Assembly: GCA_964545715.1 (NCBI GenBank)
Contig: CAZJHX010000034.1
Coordinates: forward strand, 8,386-72,385
Origin: CAZJHX01 sp964545715
Lineage (GTDB): Bacteria; Myxococcota_A; UBA9042; GCA-2863065
Length of the DNA: 64,000 nt
Reading direction: 5' to 3'
Made by a program: the position numbers and the translations under genes. The first letter of the stretch is position 1; every line of letters begins with the position of its first letter. Under the pieces are notes generated by a model, which was not told the DNA's origin, ran no database searches, and saw only the letters and a program-made list of their open reading frames with translations. This document shows positions 54,091 to 61,782 of this stretch, in pieces.

Positions 54091-55393
54091 CGCCCGCGCA
54101 CGCCTCGAACTCCTCGACGCAGGCGTCGCCCTCGCAACACAGATACGCCACCACGCACGGCATGCAGGCCGGGCTGAACAGCTCGATCAGGCAGTTTTCC
54201 AGGCACCCTTCTTTGTCCGCGTGCCCCTTGCACTCCTGCTCCGCGCAGCCGCCGGTCTTCTCTTTGAAGCCCTCGTTGATGTTGGCCAGGTCTGAGGGGC
54301 CCGAGCAGCCGCCCTGGATCACGTTGATGTGGCGGATCCCCACGTTGCCGACCAGGTCGGTGGCCGTCAGCGTGATGCGATTAGCGCCGGCGGGTAGCGC
54401 GACCTCGATGACGCGCCCAACCCCAAGCGGATCGTCGACCTGATCGCTGGTCCACACCAGGGCGTCGCCGTCCAGCGCGCCGTTTTGCGGATCGATCGCC
54501 TGGCCCTCAAAGCGGGTCGCTACGGCCGGATCATGAGTCGCGCCCGGCGCGGGACTGAGGATGGTGACCACCGGCTTCTGGGGGCCCTCCCCACTATGGC
54601 AGGCCGCATAGTAGGTCACCCACTCAAACAGGTCCTGGTAGGTCTCGTCGGTCTTGTCGGCAAACTTGTCGCCGCCACCGTGCTTGGCGCCTTCCCCGGA
54701 GGGATCGCCCACCGCCAGCGGCTTGGTCAGCATTTCGCTCAGATGCGGGTTTTCGGTGTCGACGGCGCCGACGCCCAGCAGGTTGTACATGGTGCGCAGG
54801 GACGACTCCGTATCGAGCCATGCAGTGGCGCTGACCGTGTTGCCCGGGATGTGACACGCACCGCAGCGCACTTTCCAGGGGAAGACCAGCGTCTCAAACG
54901 CCTGGCCCACCGCCTCTTCGGAGCAGCCGCCCAGCGGGTCCAGCACGCCGTCCGGCGGTGGCGCCTTGGTCACGCCGCACGGGTTGGGACCCACGTCGCC
55001 ACAGGCCGCGTCATGGCACTGGGCGCTGTGCTCGATCCACGCCAGAAAGCCGTTGTATTCGGCGTCGATCACAAGCTGCGTGATCAGCTCGGACTGGGGC
55101 TTGGCCAGCCGGATGCGGTCCAGGATCTTGCTCTGCCCGGGCGCGGAAAACGACACCTCGCCCTGCTCCAGCAGGCAGGCCATCGAGCTGCAGGCGGACT
55201 CGCGCACGAACATGCTCAGGTCGACGCCGGACAGGTGGCATTGATTGCAGCTCTGCGGGCGGTCCCCGGCGATCAGCGGCTCGATCCGGCGCTTGAAGAC
55301 GTCCTCGCCCTGAGCGCAGAAGCCGGTGGGCTCGTCGTCGCCGCAGCCGATCAACAGGGCGGCGACCAGCAGGGCGGCTACTCGGGGACGCAG
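54065..55393 (-). CDS. CxxCH-motif lipoprotein with Ig-like domain; probable CTG start
   Basis: 442 residues if started at CTG 55393. The conventional first start, TTG at 55354, gives MIGCG and destroys the signal peptide. The CTG gives RPRVAALLVAALLIGC with lipobox, and TGAGGA sits 6 nt upstream of it. CNQCH (about residue 50) and CGACH (about 188) are c-type haem motifs. About 275-350 is an Ig-like domain (VTILSPAPGATHDP, ITLTATDLVGNVG). The C-terminus has a 12-Cys domain (CAEQECKGHADKEGCLENC) like that of 51375-52175. The first 16 nt lie inside the end of the upstream gene. Electron transfer is inferred only from the motifs. Confidence 0.83.
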   Translation of the reverse strand: MRPRVAALLVAALLIGCGDDEPTGFCAQGEDVFKRRIEPLIAGDRPQSCNQCHLSGVDLSMFVRESACSSMACLLEQGEVSFSAPGQSKILDRIRLAKPQSELITQLVIDAEYNGFLAWIEHSAQCHDAACGDVGPNPCGVTKAPPPDGVLDPLGGCSEEAVGQAFETLVFPWKVRCGACHIPGNTVSATAWLDTESSLRTMYNLLGVGAVDTENPHLSEMLTKPLAVGDPSGEGAKHGGGDKFADKTDETYQDLFEWVTYYAACHSGEGPQKPVVTILSPAPGATHDPAVATRFEGQAIDPQNGALDGDALVWTSDQVDDPLGVGRVIEVALPAGANRITLTATDLVGNVGIRHINVIQGGCSGPSDLANINEGFKEKTGGCAEQECKGHADKEGCLENCLIELFSPACMPCVVAYLCCEGDACVEEFEACAGVSLPDGAR

Positions 55394-56457
55394 AAGCAGT
55401 CCTCAATCTTGCAGGTCTTGCCCGCGCATTCTTCGGACAGCCCGCAGTCCTCCTGCGTCAGCGCACAGCACGCGCCGTTCTTCTCGGTACACTGGCCTCC
55501 GTAACGACACGACTGCGCATTGCGGCACGCGTCATCGTCCTTGGCGACGCAGCCACACCCTTGTGCCGTGCACATGCCGCTGTTCTTGCACAGGTCGGTG
55601 TCCTTGCAGTCGTCGTCGGTGACCGCGCAGCACTCGCCCTGGTCCAGGGTGCAGAAGCCGTCCAGCTCACAGTGGGTCGCGGCGTTGCAGTCCGCGGTGT
55701 CGACCGCCGTACAGCCCGTATCGCCCACGCCGCACAGCCCGTAGTACGTGCACAACGTGGAGGCCCGGCACGCGTCCGCGTCGTTGGCCACACAGCGACA
55801 CGTCGCCACATCCAGCGCGCATTGGCCGTACCACTCGCAGTTCTTGTGGGCGGAGCAGTCCGCGTCGGCCAGCGGACAGGACTCCAGTGGGCCCAGCGCG
55901 GAGATCTCCAAAATGGACCAGTCGTTGATGCCGTGGTTGTCTACGTGCCAGTGGACCGCCTCACCCTTTTTGTAGCTGCGCGCCGCGATGAACTCCTCGT
56001 CAAAGAGCGCTGTCTTGGCCGGCAGCGGATAGGTCTTGTCGACCACGATCTCGTTGGTGTCCCCGACCGCCACAGCCACACGCCAGGAGCCGGCCCCCGC
56101 CTTGTTGACGGTGAAGTGAAAAAATCGCGCCCGCACCGACGCCCCGCGCGGGATGTCCTCTTTGAGCACCGTGCGCGCCGTCGCGTAGCTGCAGTGCCGG
56201 GTGACGACGGTGTGCCAGAAGCCGCTGAACTCCACCTCGGCCATCAGCTCGCTGGGATCGTCGCAGACCTCTTCACCGGGGTCCGGTGCGCCGAACGGGT
56301 CGCCTGCTGCGGCCACAGACGTCCACGTGGACTGGTCGGTCAGCAGCACGCGCTCGGTCGCCGCGGGCAGGGCCGGATCATCGGCGGGCCCGTCCGAGTC
56401 AGAACACGAAAGCACCGGCAGAGGCAGTAGAGCCAAGACCAAAAGCGTGGAGCGCAT
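55378..56457 (-). CDS. Lipoprotein fusing a beta-sandwich module with Cys repeats
   Basis: 359 residues. The signal peptide MRSTLLVLALLPLPVLSC is followed by a beta-rich module (about 25-190) ending in VHWHVDNHGINDWSILEIS. A related module forms the proteins at 60255-60737 and 63328-64000. About 195-355 holds six 25-residue Cys repeats of the form C-x(5)-C-x(3)-G-x-C-x(6)-C-x-A-x(4)-D-x-C. These also make up the protein at 60690-61223. So this gene joins two modules that occur as separate divergent genes 4 kb away. The ATG at 56457 gives the signal peptide. The ligand is unknown. Confidence 0.88.
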   Translation of the reverse strand: MRSTLLVLALLPLPVLSCSDSDGPADDPALPAATERVLLTDQSTWTSVAAAGDPFGAPDPGEEVCDDPSELMAEVEFSGFWHTVVTRHCSYATARTVLKEDIPRGASVRARFFHFTVNKAGAGSWRVAVAVGDTNEIVVDKTYPLPAKTALFDEEFIAARSYKKGEAVHWHVDNHGINDWSILEISALGPLESCPLADADCSAHKNCEWYGQCALDVATCRCVANDADACRASTLCTYYGLCGVGDTGCTAVDTADCNAATHCELDGFCTLDQGECCAVTDDDCKDTDLCKNSGMCTAQGCGCVAKDDDACRNAQSCRYGGQCTEKNGACCALTQEDCGLSEECAGKTCKIEDCFCVPE

Positions 56458-56479
56458 GGCTGGCAGTCTATTCAAAGCG

Positions 56480-56509
56480 TTGACCCGCTGTCACGCCGAT
56501 CGGTACCCT
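56480..56509 (+). promoter_or_regulatory. Predicted promoter of the DUF1501 operon, leaderless
   Basis: TTGACC (56480-56485), 18-nt spacer, TACCCT (56504-56509), then 6 nt to the GTG at 56516. The predicted transcription start coincides with that start codon. Confidence 0.45.
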
Positions 56510-56515
56510 GTGGTC

Positions 56516-58042
56516 GTGGATCGGCGCACGTTCATGCAGTTGTTGTCAGGGGCTGGTGTGTCCGCGGCCCTGGGCTGCGGTGACGATCCGATCACCGCTG
56601 TGCCCACCGGCTGGGGCCAGGCGCCTAACGCCGAGGCGGCCGCGCTGCTGGCGGGCATGCCGCACATCGAGGGCGTGCTCGAGGTCTACCTGATGGGCGG
56701 CATGAACCCCTGGGACACCTTTTACGTGGTGCCCGAGTTCAACAAGAACAAGCGGCGGATGTGGTGGACGTTTCAAGAGGACGTCGAAGAGCACTTCTAC
56801 GGGCTTTGCCAGGCCGGCTCGCGACCGCTGCTTCAGCCGTTCGGCACGGCGTCCGACGGTCAGACGGTCAACCTGGGCCCGTGGACGTATCCGCTGCGTG
56901 AGCGGACCGACCTGACGGACCGCATGCGCATCATCACGATGCAGCACGCGTTTGAGCCACATCAGGTCGCCACGCCGCTGATGTTGTGCGGCACGCCCCG
57001 CGGCACGCCCAGAATGGCGGCCACCCCCAGTCACGTGCAGCGCTTTCAAAGCGAGCTGGACCCGCTGCGCACCACACCGCACTCCTACGTGCTGTTCTCC
57101 GAGGACACGGAGACCCAGGACGAGTTCAACGTGCAGTCCGCGGTGGCCTCCGGCCTGCATCCGGGCGCGGCGCGACCGATGTCGATCCGGCTGCTCAAGG
57201 ACAACCAGCTGCCCGATCAGCTGACCCGCACGCACCTGGGCGGATACGCCAACGGCACGGACAACCTGGTGCAGGCCTACCTGGATCAGTACAAAGCGCG
57301 GCTGCGCGTCGGGCCCGAGGGGCTCTTTCTGCCGGCCCGCGTGCTTCAGGATATGTGCACTGCGCGTCGCCAGCTGCGCCACGCCGACCAGCTGGCCTCA
57401 ATTCTGACGCCCGAGCTGCTGGCGCCGATCGCGGGCGAAGAGTGCGGCGGCGAAACCGACCTGGACACGCCCGCCATGGGCATGCGCCTGGCCGCTAATC
57501 TGCTGACCCGCAGCCAGGATCGCGCGCGCTATGTCACGTATATCGACAGCGGGATCATCAACTCCGAGGCCGCCGGCTACGACACCCACGACAACCATGT
57601 GTTCGAGTCGTCGCGCAACATCATCCACACGCTCAGAAAGCTGGCGGAGATCGTCAACAAGCCGGGCGAAAACGACCCGGGCAAGCTGGATCTGAACAAG
57701 CACCTGATCCTGATTACGACCGAGTTCGGGCGCACCCCGTTTGAGGAAGACAAGCGCATGGGCGGCCTCAACCACTGGCCGTTTGGCTTTGCGGTCGCGG
57801 CCATCGGCGGCTTTGTGCAGACCCCGGGCGTGGTCGGCGCCATCGCGGAGAGCGCGTACGCCACCGAGGCGTTCACGCCGCAAGAGTTCCGTGCGGCGCT
57901 CCTGATGTCGCTTGGGATCTGGCCGTTCTCGCGAGAGGGACACGCCATCGGCGACATCCGCCTGCCCGAGGGCAGCGGGGCCGGCAGCGAAGCTCAGGCC
58001 GCAGCGCTTCTGCGACAGCATCTGCTGGGATACCCGGTATGA
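56516..58042 (+). CDS. DUF1501-type protein with Tat and lipobox signals
   Basis: 508 residues. The N-terminus DRRTFMQLLSGAGVSAALGC combines a twin-arginine motif with a lipobox Cys, so it is folded before export and lipidated. The body is a DUF1501/sulfatase-like alkaline phosphatase fold: VYLMGGMNPWDTFYVVP near the start, then YDTHDNHVFES, ITTEFGRTPFEED and GLNHWPFGFAVA, which match the family's metal-site segments. DUF1501 genes are commonly paired with DUF1800 or DUF1549/1553 genes. Here the partner starts with an ATGA overlap. GTG 56516 is preferred because of the promoter spacing; GTG 56510 adds two residues. The substrate is unknown. Confidence 0.9.
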   Translation: MDRRTFMQLLSGAGVSAALGCGDDPITAVPTGWGQAPNAEAAALLAGMPHIEGVLEVYLMGGMNPWDTFYVVPEFNKNKRRMWWTFQEDVEEHFYGLCQAGSRPLLQPFGTASDGQTVNLGPWTYPLRERTDLTDRMRIITMQHAFEPHQVATPLMLCGTPRGTPRMAATPSHVQRFQSELDPLRTTPHSYVLFSEDTETQDEFNVQSAVASGLHPGAARPMSIRLLKDNQLPDQLTRTHLGGYANGTDNLVQAYLDQYKARLRVGPEGLFLPARVLQDMCTARRQLRHADQLASILTPELLAPIAGEECGGETDLDTPAMGMRLAANLLTRSQDRARYVTYIDSGIINSEAAGYDTHDNHVFESSRNIIHTLRKLAEIVNKPGENDPGKLDLNKHLILITTEFGRTPFEEDKRMGGLNHWPFGFAVAAIGGFVQTPGVVGAIAESAYATEAFTPQEFRAALLMSLGIWPFSREGHAIGDIRLPEGSGAGSEAQAAALLRQHLLGYPV

Positions 58043-60261
58043 GACCGGCGGCCCTGGCACTGGTCATCGCGCTGGCGGCCCCGGCGTGTCAACAGACCGC
58101 GGACGAGCCGACGCCGGTGTTTACCGAGTCACCGCTGCAGCCCCAGGACGCGGGCGACGAGTCCTTTGTGAAGCGCGCCATCCCGCTGATGTGGGGCCGC
58201 AACCCAAGCTCGGCGCGCGAGATCCAGGTGCTGGTTCAGGTGATCGATCAGCTTGGGCGCGAGGGGCTGATCCGCGCGATGGCGACCGCGCCCGACTACC
58301 TGGAGTGGTGGGGGCTGTGGGTCCGCGACTCGCTCACAGCGTCCCGAATCGGGTTCTACGCCAACCCGGGCTGCTACGGGCGCGGGCTGCAGCCTGAGGA
58401 CCTGCCGGACCTGGCCAAGCACGTGCGCGACGAGAGTCCCGAGAGCGAGTACGGCGCGGACTTCACGTTTTACGACCTGATCCGGTCGGCCCTGGTGCTG
58501 GACGATCTGACGCCGATCTGGACGACAAACCTGGTGGCTGAGCTGTCCCGCGCGCTGGACGATCAGAACTACCTGGCGGCTTACGGGCAGCGTCGCAATC
58601 GGGTGCAGACCTTCATGCGCACGTATCTCAATCGCCGCCTGATGTGCATGCCCTGCCACAACTCGGAGTGGGCGGTCACGGACGCCAAGGACCCCGAATT
58701 GGACCGCCACTGGCCCGTGCCGGGGCTCTTCGAAAAGGCGCTGCTGGGCCGATCGGACGCAGACGATCAAGAGCCCATGACCACGTTCTTTCGCCGCCGC
58801 GGTGTCGTCGCCGGGTACTACTACGCCAAAGAGGGCGTGCAGGACACGCTGTGCCCCATGGGTATGTGCGACGACGATCACCCGCTGCTGCCCGAGGATG
58901 AGGCCGACAAGATCCTGCCGTGGGGCTGGCACGAGGGCTGCGAGCACTTCTTCCCCGCCGACAAGGTCCGGCCCGACGACACGCCCGACTGCGAGCCGTT
59001 CTGGATCGTCGACCGGGACAAGAGCGCCTCGATCTGGACGCTGCACGAGTCGCTGCGCACGGGCTTTGAGATGCTGCGCGACGGCCTGGTGGTTGACGAC
59101 GACCTCTCCGTGCACGGCGACCTCAGCTTTGCGTGGATGGTCAGCGCCAACATCGTGGACCAGGTGTGGGAGTCGGCGTTTGGCAGCCGCCTGAACATCA
59201 TCAACTACTTCCCGCGCAACCAGGCGCAGCGAGACCAGCTAAAAACGCTGACGGACGGGTTCGTCGCGTCCGGCTATTCGCTGATCGACCTGCTGGTGAC
59301 CATCACCGGGCACCCACTGTTTAACGGCGCGTCACCCAACCACGGCGGCGACCCGCACGCCTATCCGGCCATCTTCGACCCGTTTGTGGACGACTCGATC
59401 CCGGTGGCTCAGCGGCGCAACCACGTGGGCCATACGCTGCACCGCGCGCCCGCCCGTGACATGCTGCGGTCGGCTTACCAGGCGCTGTGGTGGCCGCAGA
59501 CGCCGGAGTTTCTCATCTACTTCATGTCTCCCGCCGCGCGGCTGCAGCGCGGCATCGGCGTGTTTCACAAGACCGCAGATCCGGGTTTTGACGGCGTCAG
59601 CTTTCAGTCGGCGCTGGGCTGGGAGGCGACGGTGGGCATGTGCCGGGACCAGAACATCGAGCAGTGTTATCTGCAGCCGATCATCGACTTGCCCGAGGGA
59701 CAGATCAGCGGCACGACCATCTGCGAGATCTGCGGCAACCTGGAGCACATCACCGCCTGGGATCCGCGCTGCGAGTTCGTGGACTGGGACGCGGTCTGTA
59801 CGCTGGACTGCGGCGCGGCCGAGAAGGTCTTCCTGCAGTGGTTCCCCAAGCCGGAGCAGCCTGACGGCCCGGACTTCATCAGCACGCTGGTCCAGACCGC
59901 CGCCGAGCAGGGCGCCACGCTGCGCCAGGCTGTGCGCACGTTGAAAGACCGCCTGACCGCGCAGCCGACGCTCAACGCCACAGACGAAGAGCCGCTGTTG
60001 GAGGCTCTTCTGGAGGCCAAGCTGGACTCAACGGTGTCCGCGGCGTCGGAGGCCGGGATGCGCGCGGTGTGCGGCGCCCTGGTCGCGTCGCCCGACTTTC
60101 TGGTTCGTGGCCTGCCGTCCACCGATTTGGGCACCGCGGCGCCCGAGGGCCTGGTCACGATGCCGGGCCAAACCGAAAACACCGTCTGCGAGCAGCTCAA
60201 CAGCGCCGTCTTCGCGGGCAAAGCGACATGCGCAAGCGGCGCGATCACCGTGCCTCAGTGA
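58039..60261 (+). CDS. DUF1549/DUF1553-like lipoprotein partner of DUF1501
   Basis: 740 residues. The signal peptide MRPAALALVIALAAPAC has lipobox APAC. The features LGR/WGRNPSSAREIQVL, DYLEWWGLWVRDS, RRLMCMPCHNSEW (about residue 210) and a C-terminal LVASPDFLVRG resemble the DUF1549/DUF1553 (PSCyt2/PSD1) type proteins that accompany DUF1501. CMPCHN is a CxxCH motif; CEICGN and several other Cys occur near residue 560. It is translationally coupled to the DUF1501 gene. The last 7 nt overlap the convergent lipoprotein gene. A membrane-associated export or degradation complex has been suggested for such pairs; no activity is established here. Confidence 0.85.
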   Translation: MRPAALALVIALAAPACQQTADEPTPVFTESPLQPQDAGDESFVKRAIPLMWGRNPSSAREIQVLVQVIDQLGREGLIRAMATAPDYLEWWGLWVRDSLTASRIGFYANPGCYGRGLQPEDLPDLAKHVRDESPESEYGADFTFYDLIRSALVLDDLTPIWTTNLVAELSRALDDQNYLAAYGQRRNRVQTFMRTYLNRRLMCMPCHNSEWAVTDAKDPELDRHWPVPGLFEKALLGRSDADDQEPMTTFFRRRGVVAGYYYAKEGVQDTLCPMGMCDDDHPLLPEDEADKILPWGWHEGCEHFFPADKVRPDDTPDCEPFWIVDRDKSASIWTLHESLRTGFEMLRDGLVVDDDLSVHGDLSFAWMVSANIVDQVWESAFGSRLNIINYFPRNQAQRDQLKTLTDGFVASGYSLIDLLVTITGHPLFNGASPNHGGDPHAYPAIFDPFVDDSIPVAQRRNHVGHTLHRAPARDMLRSAYQALWWPQTPEFLIYFMSPAARLQRGIGVFHKTADPGFDGVSFQSALGWEATVGMCRDQNIEQCYLQPIIDLPEGQISGTTICEICGNLEHITAWDPRCEFVDWDAVCTLDCGAAEKVFLQWFPKPEQPDGPDFISTLVQTAAEQGATLRQAVRTLKDRLTAQPTLNATDEEPLLEALLEAKLDSTVSAASEAGMRAVCGALVASPDFLVRGLPSTDLGTAAPEGLVTMPGQTENTVCEQLNSAVFAGKATCASGAITVPQ

Positions 60262-60737
60262 GAGGCGGTCAGGCTCACCAACGACCACGCGTGCGCGCCC
60301 GCGTTAGCGACACTGTAGCGCACGGGCTCGCCCTTGCGAAAGACGCGCGGCGACACCACGTTGTCCACCAGGGTGGCGCCGGGCAGCGGGCCGGTCGCGG
60401 TACTGTGAACCAGCTCGACGGGCGGATCGCCGACGGTCAGCCGCACGTCAAAGCTGGAGTCGTTTGGGATGATCCATTGAAACTGAACCAGCTGCAGCGT
60501 GGCGCCCAGCGGCACGTCGGCGAGCAGCGGCTGCGTCACGGTCACGCGGGCGCAGGTGCGAGTCTCCACCGTGTACCAGATCGACCCGATCTCATCGTCG
60601 GGGCCATGCGCCGCGTCGGAGCAGTCGTTGTCGGCCGCCGTGTCCAGCGTCCAGGCGGTGTTGGCGACCAGGTCGACGGTCGTAGCGGGATGATCCTCGG
60701 CGGCCGTCGAGCAGCCCAGCGCCACGCAAAACAGCAC
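60255..60737 (-). CDS. Small beta-sandwich lipoprotein, start uncertain
   Basis: About 160 residues. The mature part (after VLFCVALGC) is one copy of the beta-rich module seen in 55378-56457 and 63328-64000 (ACARVTVTQPLLADVPLGATL, VRYSVANAGAHAWSLVSL). A lipobox Cys is clear, but only GTG 60737 is a usual start and leaves a very short signal peptide. ATA at 60746 would add three residues. The 5' end faces, and probably overlaps, the divergent Cys-repeat gene. Confidence 0.75.
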   Translation of the reverse strand: MLFCVALGCSTAAEDHPATTVDLVANTAWTLDTAADNDCSDAAHGPDDEIGSIWYTVETRTCARVTVTQPLLADVPLGATLQLVQFQWIIPNDSSFDVRLTVGDPPVELVHSTATGPLPGATLVDNVVSPRVFRKGEPVRYSVANAGAHAWSLVSLTASH

Positions 60738-61223
60738 CGAAGTTATGCGGCTGTACTGGCGATGACCGTCTTTCTTATCGGCGGGTGCGAAGAGCCGGTC
60801 GGCCAGTGTTTTCGCGATACGCCGGCCTGCTCTTCGGCCGATCAGTGCCGCGCGCTCGGCTTGTGCACCACGGACGGCGCCTGCGGGTGTCTGGCCGCCA
60901 CGGACGCCAGCTGCCTGACCGCTGAGACCTGCACCCACTTCGGCCACTGCACCGCCAAAGACGGCGTGTGCATCGCCACCACCGACGCGATGTGCAAAGC
61001 CTCTGATCACTGCCTGCAGGACGGGTGGTGCGTCCAGCGCGACGGCGGGTGTGTCGCTGCCACCAACGACGACTGCGCGCCCTCGGAGATCTGCCGCTTT
61101 GCCGGCCAATGCAGCACGTCGGGGGGCGCCTGCATGGCCCTGACGGACGCCGACTGCACCAAGGGAGAGGTCTGCGAGCACGACGGCTGGTGCACCGCCC
61201 GCGACGGGATCTGCGTGCCCTAA
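60690..61223 (+). CDS. Cys-repeat lipoprotein
   Basis: 177 residues from ATG 60690, with a basic N-region (RRAAQRHAKQHR), a hydrophobic stretch and lipobox IGGC. ATG 60762 would leave only eight residues before the Cys. The mature protein is five Cys repeats of about 26 residues (CTHFGHCTAKDGVC, CLQDGWCVQRDGGC, CRFAGQCSTSGGAC, CEHDGWCTARDGIC). These are the same type as the C-terminal half of 55378-56457 and common in myxobacterial surface proteins. If the longer start is used, it overlaps head to head with the minus-strand gene by 48 nt. Confidence 0.8.
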   Translation: MILGGRRAAQRHAKQHRSYAAVLAMTVFLIGGCEEPVGQCFRDTPACSSADQCRALGLCTTDGACGCLAATDASCLTAETCTHFGHCTAKDGVCIATTDAMCKASDHCLQDGWCVQRDGGCVAATNDDCAPSEICRFAGQCSTSGGACMALTDADCTKGEVCEHDGWCTARDGICVP

Positions 61224-61228
61224 GCGGC

Positions 61229-61780
61229 TCACTGCTTCTCGACCCGCACGGTCAGTCCCGGTTTGCAGCCGTCACGAGCCTGCACGTCCGGGTCATTGCA
61301 GCCGGCCCCCTCGGGCGCCAGCACGATCTCCAGCGTGATGTCGATGGCGCCTGTGTCCAGCTTGCCGGTCCACGTAGAGTTGGCGATCAGCTTGCAGTCC
61401 GCGGGCGCCCTGGGGTTGCCGTCAAAGAGATCGTCCACGTGCTTGTTCTCGATGCGGTCCTCGAACACGTCCCAGCTGTCCGGAAAGTGATCGATGCAGT
61501 TGGTATCGCCGGGCTTCTCACACTCGTCGGTGATCAAGCGCCCCGTCGCCTGGTCCACAGTGGCCGTGAAGCACTCGCCGACGTGCGGCAGCTCATCGTC
61601 GGTCGTGTCCCACTTGCACGTGTTGGGGGTTGCCGTGACCGTCACCGCACAGTAATGACCGACCCAGGCGGCCGCCGGCCAGGCATCGCCCGTGTCGGCT
61701 GGCACCGGAGCGTCGGCCGGATCATCGCCATTGGAACACCCGACCAGGAACGCGGCGGCTACTGCGAAAACCCTGAGCAT
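61229..61780 (-). CDS. Hypothetical lipoprotein
   Basis: 183 residues. The signal peptide MLRVFAVAAAFLVGC has lipobox LVGC, followed by an Asp/Ala/Pro linker. The mature domain has ten cysteines and reads as a beta-rich domain (YCAVTVTATPNTC, STWTGKLDTGAIDITLEIVL); I do not recognise it. The ATG at 61780 begins 2 nt after the stop of the upstream FG-GAP gene, so it is very probably in the same operon. Confidence 0.85.
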   Translation of the reverse strand: MLRVFAVAAAFLVGCSNGDDPADAPVPADTGDAWPAAAWVGHYCAVTVTATPNTCKWDTTDDELPHVGECFTATVDQATGRLITDECEKPGDTNCIDHFPDSWDVFEDRIENKHVDDLFDGNPRAPADCKLIANSTWTGKLDTGAIDITLEIVLAPEGAGCNDPDVQARDGCKPGLTVRVEKQ

Positions 61781-61782
61781 GA

